A stretch of DNA of 64,000 nt from Deinandra increscens subsp. villosa (taxonomy: Eukaryota > Streptophyta > Magnoliopsida > Asterales > Asteraceae), in NCBI GenBank assembly GCA_039602395.1, contig JBCNJP010000017.1:90470182-90534181 (forward strand). Reading direction: 5' to 3'. The position numbers were made by a program, and so were the translations under genes. The number at the start of each line of letters is the position of its first letter. Within the stretch, counting starts at the first letter, position 1. The notes beneath the pieces were generated by a model. It saw only the letters and a program-made list of their open reading frames with translations. It ran no database searches and had not been told where the DNA came from. Positions 9,356 through 18,940 of this stretch are shown piece after piece.

Positions 9356-11155
9356 TCAGTTAGATTTTGGTACCCAGGCCTTAACTGGTCTGGGTGAGAC
9401 TGGTCTGTCCTTGCATGGACTGTGAATGTCAGTAATGTTGACATCACGGTGGTGATTTTCTTTTCCAACCCATTTTTGATTAAGTTTGTTCAATTTAGGA
9501 CCTTTGACCTCTTCAAAAGATACTGAGTGTTTTTTGTACACTCCTGTTGGCTTGAAGGACAAATTAACCACTTTCGGGACATTCCACCTATCATCATTTT
9601 TCTTTTTGATTGATTCCGGTTTTGAGAAAAATGGTGTTTCAGAAAACCTTTTGAAAACAGGTTGAGGTGGGACAGGTGATTTTGGAAAATTATCCTGCTT
9701 AGGGCGAGAGACAGTTTTTGAAGGTTTAGAAGCCCTGGCAGGTTTAGTGAACATCTTTGAAGACTTCATAGCATGTTTATTCACCTTATTCTTCACAGTT
9801 GGTGGTTTCTGATTAGGTGATTTGGGCTGTGGTCTCCATTTATGGACATGTGGTGAGCCTTGCTGCACCTTTTGGTTTGAAGGTGCAGACTTTGCTTTTG
9901 GCCTAGGATGTATCTCTGCCTGTGATGGTGGGAATGTGAACTTCTGCACCTTAGGATTCGAAGGTCCAACTTTGGGCTTTGGGCCAACATATGTTTGGCC
10001 CAAAGGGACAGTCTTTTGATGGACTTTCTTGGGATAGTAGGGCTCATAAGGGCGGTGCAGACAGTTTCTTGCCATGTGTCCTGGTTGGCCACACACATGG
10101 CAGGACTGTTTCTTTGGATACACGGGAGCCTGTGGTTGGTTCCGCCCAGTGGATATCCAAGTTGGCTTTGAAGCATTCTTATGGATCCAAAGGGCTTTAC
10201 CATGGAGCTTTGTGCTCAGTATATACTCCCGTTGTATTGGTTTGAATTGGTCATATGCAGAGTTGACCTCTGGGTACGGGACAAATTCCCGAGGTTTTGT
10301 GTCCCGAACTTTCTGCACATTTGGAGTGGGACAATTCACACTTCCCTCAGATTGTTTCACATCACCTGTGGGTTTGGGAGCATCATTCTGTGGTCCCTTA
10401 CCCCTTCTTAAGATTCTAACAGTTCTTAGGGGTTTCACAGGTTTCAAATCACATTTGCCAAGATTAAACACACCACATTCAGAAAGTTTAGCACAAATAT
10501 TAGACTCAGAAGACTCAGAAGACTTAGAAGTTTTTGACTCAGACATGACCAAAGTTTCAAGTTTCTCAAAATCAGAATTTTTAACAGAAAATTCAACTTC
10601 AGACTTCACGGGACTCTTAGTGGACTCCTTGCAATTTACTACCCCTGCTTCATGTTTACCTTTATCTGCACAAGAAGTAAAAGGGTTAGTCTGGTTGGAC
10701 ACAGGAGCAGAAATTTTAATGGGACAAGCTGCCAGTTTCTTTTCAATTTCAGCTTTAGCATCCAAGTTGGTCTTAGAACATTCATAGTCTGAGATCATTT
10801 CATGCATCAGGGGCATCGGTACTGTGTGACTGGACTTTTCATCTTTTTCTTCAGTACCGAGACCCAAACCAGAGTGTGCTTTTAGATGACGCATTCGAGC
10901 GTCTGTGTTGTAAAAAAGTGAACTAGCTTTCATCATTTCTGACACAATCTTATCGTTTCGCACAACTTTGGTTTGTGATGTTTCTAATTGACCTTTAAGT
11001 TGTTCAAGTTCAGTTTTTAATGAGGCAATTTCTTCATTAGCAACTCTTAGATATGTGGTTTTGTTACTCAAGTCCTTTTGAAGATTTTTTATGTCAATTT
11101 TAGCAGCTTCTAATTTCTCACCTAAGTTTTTACTCCTACTTTTATATTCTCTCAA
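9356..11155 (-). CDS. E1 gag-2: coiled coil and second zinc knuckle
   Basis: 599 codons following gag in the same frame, separated by one TAG at 11204-11206. The N-terminal third is a coiled coil (heptads from residue 1 to about 65). The middle is Ser/Lys-rich. A zinc knuckle CHVCGQPGHMARNC lies at about 10060-10105, followed by a very basic Lys/Pro-rich tail that probably binds nucleic acid. Ends ..AWVPKSN-TGA. This extended gag is a Sirevirus hallmark. Confidence 0.75.
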   Translation of the reverse strand: MREYKSRSKNLGEKLEAAKIDIKNLQKDLSNKTTYLRVANEEIASLKTELEQLKGQLETSQTKVVRNDKIVSEMMKASSLFYNTDARMRHLKAHSGLGLGTEEKDEKSSHTVPMPLMHEMISDYECSKTNLDAKAEIEKKLAACPIKISAPVSNQTNPFTSCADKGKHEAGVVNCKESTKSPVKSEVEFSVKNSDFEKLETLVMSESKTSKSSESSESNICAKLSECGVFNLGKCDLKPVKPLRTVRILRRGKGPQNDAPKPTGDVKQSEGSVNCPTPNVQKVRDTKPREFVPYPEVNSAYDQFKPIQREYILSTKLHGKALWIHKNASKPTWISTGRNQPQAPVYPKKQSCHVCGQPGHMARNCLHRPYEPYYPKKVHQKTVPLGQTYVGPKPKVGPSNPKVQKFTFPPSQAEIHPRPKAKSAPSNQKVQQGSPHVHKWRPQPKSPNQKPPTVKNKVNKHAMKSSKMFTKPARASKPSKTVSRPKQDNFPKSPVPPQPVFKRFSETPFFSKPESIKKKNDDRWNVPKVVNLSFKPTGVYKKHSVSFEEVKGPKLNKLNQKWVGKENHHRDVNITDIHSPCKDRPVSPRPVKAWVPKSN

Positions 11156-11203
11156 TTCTTTATCAGAATATTCACGATTTAATGTTTCATTGAAAAACTT
11201 ATT

Positions 11204-12757
11204 CTACCATTCCTGAGATTCATTCAGTATAGATTGACATTTAGGGTTAAGACATACCTCAGAGCTGCTGGCGGAGGATCCTGAAGTTATGTTTGCCATG
11301 AATGCGTGATGGAATTCCTCAGATGCTTCCTTCTGTGCTTCCTCTTCAGCTAGCAAGGCCACATGGTCAAGAGTTAGACTGAGGTCTTCCACTTGAGATG
11401 TCCAGTCATATCCTAGCGTGTGTTGAACCACCAGTGCCTTGTCATTCTTTCCTGCCTCCTTCTTCATGCTCTCTCCCCGGTTATCGGCTTTACCTTCTCG
11501 ATCAACTCTTGGTTTGGTGCATTCTCTGGCATAATGCCCATACTCATTGCAGTTAAAGCACCTTAGATTTGCTTTATTAAAGCTCAGCTTTATACCCTTT
11601 CCACCATTCCAATCCTTCTGCCCCGTCTTTGCCATGAACTGCCTTGCACGCAGGGCAGACATTCCTATCTGATAAGATATATCCATGTGCTCTAGATCAT
11701 CAGGGTTCACTTGATTCACATCATCAGGTGACAAATCCGTGGGAAGAAGTGAACCTGCTACGAGTGCCTGATAGCAACTCATAATTCCCACCCCAAGGGC
11801 AAAACCGGGGTCTTTAGTCAATGCATTTACATCTAGAGAGACAACGCTTGATGTTCCAGATGAGCTTGACCCAGTGGCTTGGGCAATGAATCCCATTGGA
11901 GTGGAAGGTGGGTTGACTGGAGCAACAGCTGGCTGAGAAATAAAAGCTTGATTCAATTGATTCATTAATGCCCCATTGCCAGTTTTTCTCGCCCTCTTCT
12001 GTTTCTTCTCCTCATAGGCTCTGATTGTGGACATGAGCTCATTTAGGGACGAGGTGGACATTTCCACCGTCTTCTCAATCAGTTCAATGGTGCTGTCCCA
12101 ATTGGGTGGAAGAGAGTTAACCAGCTTCCTGTTGACCTCCACTTGAGTATACGTCACGCCAGCATCCTTCATCCCAGTGACTATCTTGATGAACCGTTGA
12201 AGCAGAGTCTCAATGTTTTCACCAGAGATACAGTTAAACTCATTGAACATTTCCCTCAGATTCTCTTTGCGGGATTCTTTCATATCATCATTTCCCTCGT
12301 AAGCTGCTATAAGGGCATCCCACAGAGTCTTGGCTGAGGTGTATTCTTTGAAAGCTTCAGCAACTTCAGGGGATAAGGCCATGGTCAGGGCAGCCAGTGC
12401 CTTTCTATCTCGTTCAACCCTATCCCATTCATCATCAAGCCACTCAGATTTGGCTTTAGGAACACGTGGTTGACCCTGTTCCCCTGGAGTTGATGGGACA
12501 AAATCTCCCACTTCGATCGATCGCATGATCTTAGCATCATGATAATTGGCGTAGTTGACAAACCTATACTTCCAGCTCATGAAATCCTTGCCAGACATCA
12601 GACGTGGTGGTCTGGCAGATGTTCCGATTTTAGAGTCCATTTCCAGAGTGGCACTCGACAAGCTCGACATGTCAAAGGCCATAGCTTCAGAAAACTGATC
12701 GAAAAGGCTTACTGTCGAAAAGGCTTGATCGAAAAGTGTTTTACGGTCGGGAAGCAC
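11204..12757 (-). CDS. E1 gag (capsid-like, UBN2/retrotran_gag)
   Basis: Structural protein that forms the virus-like particle. The likely start is Met26 (12682) or Met40 (12640), because the first 25 codons are made of leader repeat units (CTTTTCGATCA reads LFDQ). Motifs: GTSARPPRLMSGKDFMSWKYRF near the N-terminus, LWDALIAAYEGNDDMKESR, a long helical core, and one intact CX2CX4HX4C zinc knuckle (CFNCNEYGHYAREC, about 11520-11560). It ends at a TAG, beyond which the same frame continues into gag-2, so the TAG is either a nonsense mutation or a leaky stop. Confidence 0.88.
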   Translation of the reverse strand: MLPDRKTLFDQAFSTVSLFDQFSEAMAFDMSSLSSATLEMDSKIGTSARPPRLMSGKDFMSWKYRFVNYANYHDAKIMRSIEVGDFVPSTPGEQGQPRVPKAKSEWLDDEWDRVERDRKALAALTMALSPEVAEAFKEYTSAKTLWDALIAAYEGNDDMKESRKENLREMFNEFNCISGENIETLLQRFIKIVTGMKDAGVTYTQVEVNRKLVNSLPPNWDSTIELIEKTVEMSTSSLNELMSTIRAYEEKKQKRARKTGNGALMNQLNQAFISQPAVAPVNPPSTPMGFIAQATGSSSSGTSSVVSLDVNALTKDPGFALGVGIMSCYQALVAGSLLPTDLSPDDVNQVNPDDLEHMDISYQIGMSALRARQFMAKTGQKDWNGGKGIKLSFNKANLRCFNCNEYGHYARECTKPRVDREGKADNRGESMKKEAGKNDKALVVQHTLGYDWTSQVEDLSLTLDHVALLAEEEAQKEASEEFHHAFMANITSGSSASSSEVCLNPKCQSILNESQEW

Positions 12758-13150
12758 TGATCGAAAAGTACTTTTCGATCGGAAAGTATGAGGGTCGAAA
12801 AGTCTGAAACGATCGAAAAGTGAAGGAAGGATCGAAAAGTCTCAAAGGGGACTTTTCGATCAAGGAGGCTGATCGAGAAGTCTCAAGGGGACTTCTCGAT
12901 TGAGATGGGTGGATCGAAAAGTCTCAGAGGGACTTTTCGATCGGGGAAACTGATCGAGAAGTCACAAAAGGGGACTTCTCGATTGGGAATGCTGGTCGAA
13001 AAGTCACTTAAAGGACTTCTCGACTGAGATGATCTGATCGAAAAGCCACAAGGGGGGCTTTCTCGATCGGACAGGGTCGGCAGAACAGGGTTTTTCGATC
13101 AGGCTGCTGATCGAAAAGTGCAATGCAGGGTCGAAAAGTGTTAAAAAACA
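12690..13150 (-). promoter_or_regulatory. E1 RNA leader: array of seven hairpins built from GATCGARAAG
   Basis: Between primer site and gag. Plus-strand arms GATCGAAAAGT/ACTTTTCGATC or GATCGAGAAGT/ACTTCTCGATY face each other across 0-11-base loops at 12759-12780 (perfect 22-bp palindrome), 12830-12861, 12871-12901, 12912-12942, 12952-12984, 12995-13024 and 13036-13067 (arms ..AAAGCC/GGCTTT.., one bulge). Arms change together, which argues for structure in the genomic RNA. Role unknown; packaging, dimerisation or translation control are options. Confidence 0.7.
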
Positions 13151-13305
13151 CGAACACAGCTTCCCGAATGCTTCTGTCTTGAGTTATAACCTGCACAAAA
13201 ACACCTCCGAATGCGCTAACAGCTGAAAATCACCAGAAAACTCAAATCGTTAGTACTCAAAAACTTGTATCTGATATCGCGAGAGCCTCGAAACTTGCGT
13301 TTCTT

Positions 13306-13318
13306 GGCTCTGATACCA
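13306..13318 (-). promoter_or_regulatory. Primer binding site of E1 (tRNA-iMet)
   Basis: GGCTCTGATACCA on plus is the reverse complement of TGGTATCAGAGCC. It lies two bases from the 5' LTR. Confidence 0.95.
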
Positions 13319-13320
13319 AT

Positions 13321-13787
13321 TGTAAGGATCAATTTAAACCCTCACGCGATATCTAGACTAGTGAAACCGTGCGGAATCCGGTTTAACTAGTTGATTCAAG
13401 AAACAATGAAAGATGATAATAATCGAAAAGTACTAAAAGCAAGAAATAGTAAACACAAACCAATTCGAAGAAAACACTTAGATTGATTACTGATTGCTTG
13501 CTACACCTTGATCGAAATTCACAGGGAGAATTTCGATGACACCACCAGTCCAACACACAAACGACTAGCAACCCTAACTTGACAAAAAGAAGTTCTATAT
13601 ATAGTTGAGATTGACTTGGTAAGCAAGTCAATCTCCTAAAGAATTTCGAACCCCAAGGCCCACTCTATACAATCCGGACCCAAACCCACACACATGTTAG
13701 CCCAAGTACATATTAATACTAGCCCAAAAACATTAAACAAGCCCAAAATTATCTAATGCAAAAGCCTCAATTTTTTAGGTCTCTACA
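13321..13787 (-). repeat. 5' LTR of E1
   Basis: 467 bp with two differences from 808-1274. Contains the promoter: minus-strand TATATATA at 13596-13603, with the 10-bp inverted repeat just upstream (13609-13633). The target duplication GATAA follows at 13788-13792. Confidence 0.95.
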
Positions 13788-13792
13788 GATAA

Positions 13793-15011
13793 CGAAATTG
13801 GAACAAGCCAGAAAGTTCCCAAATTGTTGAAGCTGGAGGATTATCATAATTGGAAACAAAGATTTTCTGCATACATCAGCACAAATAATGTCGATTTATG
13901 GATTACAATTCGTAAGCTTTACATGCATCCAAAGGAAGGTGGAGATTTTAAACAAATTCAAAATTTCGATGCAGCTGAAAGAAAACTCTATGAGCTTGAA
14001 GAAAAAGCTTTTGGTTATCTAACAATGGCGTTGCCCACTGAATTGTTGCATCAGTTTAGTACTTGCAAAAAGTCAAAACAGTTGTGGGATGCACTATCTG
14101 CAAGATGCGAAGGCAATGATCAATACAAGAAGAGTAGAAGAAAAGTGCTGAACAAAGAATTTGAAAATTTTCAACACTATGATAAAGAAAATATTCCTGC
14201 ACTTGTATCCAGATTTCCAGATTTTCACATCTAATCAGTGAAATGAAAGTGGCGAACATTGAAAAGACCACTGAGGAACTGAAAGAGAAACTGATGGAAG
14301 CTTTACCATTAAAGTGGGAGAATTATGTTCTAATACTTACTCATGATAAGGAATACTCAACATTGTCATTTCATGATTTAACCGGGAAGTTGCATGCTAG
14401 AGAAATGGGAATGATGACATCCAATAAATCAACTGCTCAATTACAAAATCCGGAATTATATCATGGTCAATAATTCTGCAAGCATCAATGCAAAGTCTAA
14501 ATCATCTAGTTTTGATTCATCAAATCCACCTCAAACAACATTTGTTGCTGGTCACGGTTCAGGAAATTCTGCAAATTCATCAAGAGGGTGTAACTTCACT
14601 ATTCCGAATCATTCAAGTCAGACTTCATTTTCTGCAAAAACACCTGATGAACATTTGGCATTAATTTATGCTCTACTATCTTCATATTATGGATTGTTGA
14701 ATGGTGGTTTGACAACATCTAACTTGATTGAAGAAGATTTTGATCAGATCGATCCAGATAATCTTGAACAAATGGATATTAATTGGCAACTTGCAATGTT
14801 AGCTCAAAGAGTTAAAAGATTCAAGAAGAAGACCAGATTCCAAAGTTTAAATCTGGATGGCAAGGTTGGCATAGATAAATCAAAGGCAAAATGTTTCAAA
14901 TGTTCTAATTATGGACATTTTACTCGTGAATGTTCAAAATCAAATGCTTCTTCATCGAAGTCTCCAACAGCTTTGGTGTCTCAAGTCGATAAACAATATA
15001 ACTGGGGATGA
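13793..15011 (+). pseudogene. E0 gag, main part
   Basis: Resumes the gag begun at 743. Copia gag landmarks: KLLKLEDYHNWKQRF, LWITIRKLY, QLWDALSARCEGNDQYKKSR. Frame changes occur at about 14215-14235 and 14465. The zinc knuckle CFKCSNYGHFTREC (about 14890-14935) is intact. Ends at a TGA (15009-15011), beyond which the frame goes on. Orientation and domain order match E1 and E2, but the sequence is clearly diverged, so it is a separate and older family. Confidence 0.82.
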
Positions 15012-17025
15012 ACTTCTGAGCCAATTGCTTTAACAGCTATTACTTCTGAGTCAAAATCACTAACATAGAATGAAGGCCATGATTGGGCTGCCGACTTTCC
15101 TGATGAGTCTACACTTTTTGCTCCATATGCGATGATGGCTCAAATTGTTCATAGTGATGATGAAGAAGAAGTAACTGCTTCATAATCTGAAATAAGTGGT
15201 TCTGGAAATAGTGGCTATGAATCGATTTGTGAGTTTTGTTCTCAGAAAGACAAGAAGATTCAAGGATTGATAAAAGAAAATGAGTTGTTGGTTGCTGAAA
15301 ATAAAAGTAAGATAGAAGAGTTGACAGGTGAACAGAAAAAGTTGGGAGATCTAATTCAAGAATTCTCCTCTCAAAAAGCAAAGTTTTCAGATTTTCAGGC
15401 GGAGGTTGTTGAGAAAGAATTGAAATTTCAAAGTCTTGAAAAAGAGTTTGAACAGAAATTTACAAAATTATCTGAAGAAAATGTGGACTTAGTCAAGGAA
15501 GTTGCAAAATGGAAGGCAGAGGCTGAGGATGCTGCAAATGATTTTAATAATTTGTTTGAAAAGTCCAAGATTAAACTTGATATGCTCAATAAGTCTTCTG
15601 ATGAACAAGGTGCAAAAATTGAAGCATATCAAATTGATATGGAAAAGTTGTTGGATGAGAAGCGGGAATTGGAAAGAGTGAACAAATTGCAAAATGCAGA
15701 TTTGGATATTCAGAAACGAAATGAAGATAAGTTGCAGAAGGAATTGTGGGCTGGATTAGATGAGTTGAGGTTGCAAAAGTATGAAACTCATAAAGTGGCG
15801 AAGAAGTTGATTGCTACGGAAAAAGAATTGGCTGAAGCTCAACAAAAAATTTCCGAACTAAAGGTTGAAGTCATTGATTCAAAACGTCTTTTGAACAATG
15901 TTACTAATTCACAATCTTTTACAAGTTTCTTGGCCAAATATGACAACTTTGAGAAAATGTTTAATAAAACCGTTTCACCACTAGGTAGTCTCAAAGAAGG
16001 TGTTAATGACTTGAAGGAAAAGGTAGAACCTAGTGATTATTATGAATTTGATGATAAGAAATCTAATGGGGGAAAGGTTGTGAAGTCACAGAAAGATGAA
16101 ACGGTTGTGTCTGCTTCTACGTCTACTGAAGAAGAGAAATCAGCAACTTCAACTGAGAAGACTGCTATTGATGAAAAAAAATTCTATGAACAAAAGAATG
16201 TTAAAGCAGTGAAAGCTGAGTTTTCTCGTCTTGCAAAGAATGGACATAAATCATTTGGTTCAGAAGAAAAAGTTTCAGGAAAGCATGTTGGTTTGGGTTT
16301 CAAGACCAAGAATGTTAAAGTTGATGGGTCTCAAGGTTCATAACAACAAAATTTGAAGCAAGTCAAGTTGATGTAAGTAAAAAAAGATGTTTTTAAAGCT
16401 GACAAGGTTCAACCCGAGAGGTATTACAAACTCAAGGGTTTGGAAAAAATATTTTCTAATAAAGAATTTCAACTTCATTGTGTGGATGCTCAGAAAATTG
16501 CCAAAGTTTTTGTCAAGAATGTTGATCTGATGGGCAAAAAGTCACAAGTTGCTACATATTCTTCTAGAGGATCAAATTCTGCTTCCAAAAGCCCGACATC
16601 AAAATGGGTAAATGATCATCGTTTTCAGGTATTCGATAATTTTTATGATCATTTTGGAGATGTTGTATTTTGTGAAGCTTTGCAGAGACCAAAGAGGAAA
16701 AATATAAACAATCGTTTGTGTTACAATTACCGACAAAAAGGGCATATGGCACAAGATTGTCATGTCACTACTGCTTCTAGTTCAGGGAAACGACACGTTC
16801 CTTATGTTGGTAAATCTGCCGAATGCAGATTTATTGATATATATGGCAGAGTATTTGATGAATTTCAACCGACATATTTTAACTATCACAGAAGGTTTTT
16901 ACCTAAATTTCAAAATGCTTCATCTGTCGGTTATTCATCACAATCTACTGTGACGGGTTCATCAGATACTGATTTACCAAAACAACAAACTTGGAAACCT
17001 AAAGTGGTTTCAAAAGGAAATCAAG
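15012..17025 (+). pseudogene. E0 gag-2: coiled coil and second zinc knuckle, cut by an N gap
   Basis: Several in-frame stops (near 15067, 15183, 16341). The longest open stretch, 15267-16343, is an almost continuous coiled coil (Lys/Glu/Leu heptads over about 230 residues). A second knuckle at about 16720-16765 reads CYNYRQKGHMAQDC, with the second Cys replaced by Tyr, so it should not bind zinc. It runs into the gap at 17026. No E0 pol is visible beyond. Confidence 0.75.
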
Positions 17026-17525
17026 NNNNNNNNNNNNNNNNNNNNNNNNNNNNNNNNNNNNNNNNNNNNNNNNNNNNNNNNNNNNNNNNNNNNNNNNNNN
17101 NNNNNNNNNNNNNNNNNNNNNNNNNNNNNNNNNNNNNNNNNNNNNNNNNNNNNNNNNNNNNNNNNNNNNNNNNNNNNNNNNNNNNNNNNNNNNNNNNNNN
17201 NNNNNNNNNNNNNNNNNNNNNNNNNNNNNNNNNNNNNNNNNNNNNNNNNNNNNNNNNNNNNNNNNNNNNNNNNNNNNNNNNNNNNNNNNNNNNNNNNNNN
17301 NNNNNNNNNNNNNNNNNNNNNNNNNNNNNNNNNNNNNNNNNNNNNNNNNNNNNNNNNNNNNNNNNNNNNNNNNNNNNNNNNNNNNNNNNNNNNNNNNNNN
17401 NNNNNNNNNNNNNNNNNNNNNNNNNNNNNNNNNNNNNNNNNNNNNNNNNNNNNNNNNNNNNNNNNNNNNNNNNNNNNNNNNNNNNNNNNNNNNNNNNNNN
17501 NNNNNNNNNNNNNNNNNNNNNNNNN
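17026..17525. other. Assembly gap, 500 N
   Basis: A round 500-N block. Sequence to the left is copia (E0) and to the right gypsy (E4), so an unknown amount of DNA is missing: E0 pol, and E4's 5' LTR, gag and most of pol. Any ORF running through it is an artefact. Confidence 1.
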
Positions 17526-17885
17526 CGAAGACGATTCTTTCAGTTACACGAGTTGGAGGAGTTACGCGATCACGCGTACGAGACAACAGGTTCGTACAAA
17601 GCGCGGACCAAGAGGATTCATGATAGTCATATTAGGAAGAAAGACTTCAAACCGGGAGATCGTGTGCTTATCTTTAATTCGAGGTTGAAACTGTTTCCGG
17701 GTAAATTGAAGTCTAGATGGTCCGGTCCTCACGTGGTTAAACATGTTTTTCCTTATGGGACGGTTGAGATTGAGGGAGTTGATGGTAGCTCGTTAAAGGT
17801 TAACGGACATAGAGTGAAGCACTACTTAGGAGATCCGATTAACGCGAACGAGGAGGTTGTTACGCTTTTGGACGTTCCGCCCTGA
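17526..17885 (+). pseudogene. E4: C-terminal end of Athila/Tat gypsy integrase
   Basis: The 120 codons after the gap carry ELEELRDHAYE, a KARTKRIHD helix, KKDFKPGDRVLIFNSRL and LKSRWSGPHVV, the GPY/F module at the integrase C-terminus of Athila/Tat elements. It ends ..LLDVPP-TGA and is followed by the GGGAGGCAAACCG stretch typical behind pol in this clade. Only the end is visible, so activity cannot be judged. No break is seen in it. Confidence 0.85.
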
Positions 17886-18109
17886 TCGCGGGGCCGAGTC
17901 GGGCTGACGACTTGTAAATAAATTCAGCGCTTGCGGGAGGCAAACCGTTTAGGTTTTGAGGTTGATTTAGGTATTTGGTGCTTATTTGGTTGATTTCTAG
18001 CTTAGTTTGACTTTTTCTTGGTCTTCTTTGACTTTTTGGTAATTTTAGGTTAAATTAGTTGCATTTGATCTTTCTTTTTCCATTTTATGCGTGGTTTTTA
18101 GTTTTGCAG
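17886..18109 (+). other. E4 3' region, first stretch
   Basis: Non-coding sequence behind pol. T-rich from 18000 and ending in an acceptor-like TTTTGCAG at 18102-18109. Confidence 0.5.
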
Positions 18110-18286
18110 GTTGGTAGATGCATCCGGGGCAGAAAAGAGGTTCATTCGGGTGAGGTTTGCATCGTTTTGCGTGCCAAGTTGAAGACTTTGCATAATAGGG
18201 TTATTTTTGGAATTTTGGATAAGTTTCGGGTAAAGAACGAGCATAACAGGTTTGTGACATCATTTTTGAGTCCCGAACAGTCCCGG
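18110..18286 (+). CDS. Possible internal exon in the E4 3' region
   Basis: Flanked by TTTTGCAG|G and CGG|GTAAGT, exactly 177 nt (59 codons), open and beginning and ending on codon boundaries (VGRCIRGRKEVH..SPEQSR; basic). The family is not recognised. A following acceptor candidate is TTTTGCAG at 19597-19604. Splice signals in T-rich plant DNA arise often by chance, so this is a hypothesis. Confidence 0.3.
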
Positions 18287-18395
18287 GTAAGTATTAGGAT
18301 AGTTTTAGTTGATTCTTGATGGTTTGGTTTAGTTTTATTGCGATTCCGGATGTTTTTTAGTGTTAAATTTTTTTTAAGTTTGCTGGTGCACAGCA

Positions 18396-18441
18396 GTCGC
18401 GGACTACCATTTTTATTGATTAATTTCTGGCAGTCCGCGAC
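18396..18441 (+). repeat. GC-rich inverted repeat (GTCGCGGACT family)
   Basis: GTCGCGGACTACCA faces TGGCAGTCCGCGAC with one mismatch. A second, weaker copy follows at about 18470-18525. The same motif forms hairpins in E4's LTR at 21434-21477 and 21582-21628. Confidence 0.7.
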
Positions 18442-18940
18442 CCATCTCTAAATCTGATAATTTCTTGCGAGTCGCCGACCGCCAAATTTTCTAAAGTATT
18501 TTTAGCAGTCCGCGATTTTGCCCTAGTCAAAATTAGGTCAAAACTTTTAAAAACCCCCAAATTGTTTCAATTTCAATTTACCCTCAATTTACCCTTAGCT
18601 TTCGGCTGGTTTTATATTTATTTTTCAAAAAAAAAATTATGAAAATAAAAAAAAAAAAATCAGAAAAATATGTTTAATTAATTAGGCTTCGTTGTTTTAA
18701 TTCCATGTTTTCACTTTGCTCGTTTAGGTTCTTTGCTCGTTTGTTTGAGGTTTAGTTTTAATTACTTTGTAGGATTCTTAGTTTACATTAGTTGTTTTTA
18801 TAGTTTCTCGTTTATCTTTGTTACCTTTAGGTTTTAATTGTTAAAGTTTCAATTCTGGATGCCCTTGATGCCTATATGCTTGATTTTGTCTGATTGGTTG
18901 TTTTGAACACCCAATGTGGTGTTGGTTTAGTCGGTTTTAC

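Larger units (their letters stand above)
808..13787 (-). mobile_element. E1: nearly full-length Sirevirus-type Ty1-copia retrotransposon, 12,980 bp
   Basis: Complete by structure: two 467-bp LTRs, 5-bp target duplication, tRNA-iMet primer site, purine tract, gag, gag-2, protease, integrase, RT, RNase H, and an extra ORF behind pol. A coiled-coil second gag region and an ORF between RNase H and the 3' LTR are Sirevirus traits. The LTRs differ at two positions (1145 T against 13658 G, 1270 T against 13783 C), so insertion was recent. It landed in the gag gene of E0. Pol nonetheless carries several stops and frame changes. Confidence 0.93.

Noticed and set aside
9352..9398. A tiny intron using GTAC at the end of gag-2 as donor for the pol acceptor
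   Set aside because: It would be under 40 nt, too short for plant splicing. If the acceptor is used, the donor must lie further upstream.
10074..10787. 237-codon plus-strand ORF opposite E1 gag-2
   Set aside because: Shadow of the gag-2 reading frame on the other strand; no motifs.
16440..17885. A long plus-strand ORF running through the N gap at 17026
   Set aside because: It joins a copia gag-2 to a gypsy integrase through unknown sequence and is an artefact of reading N as open.
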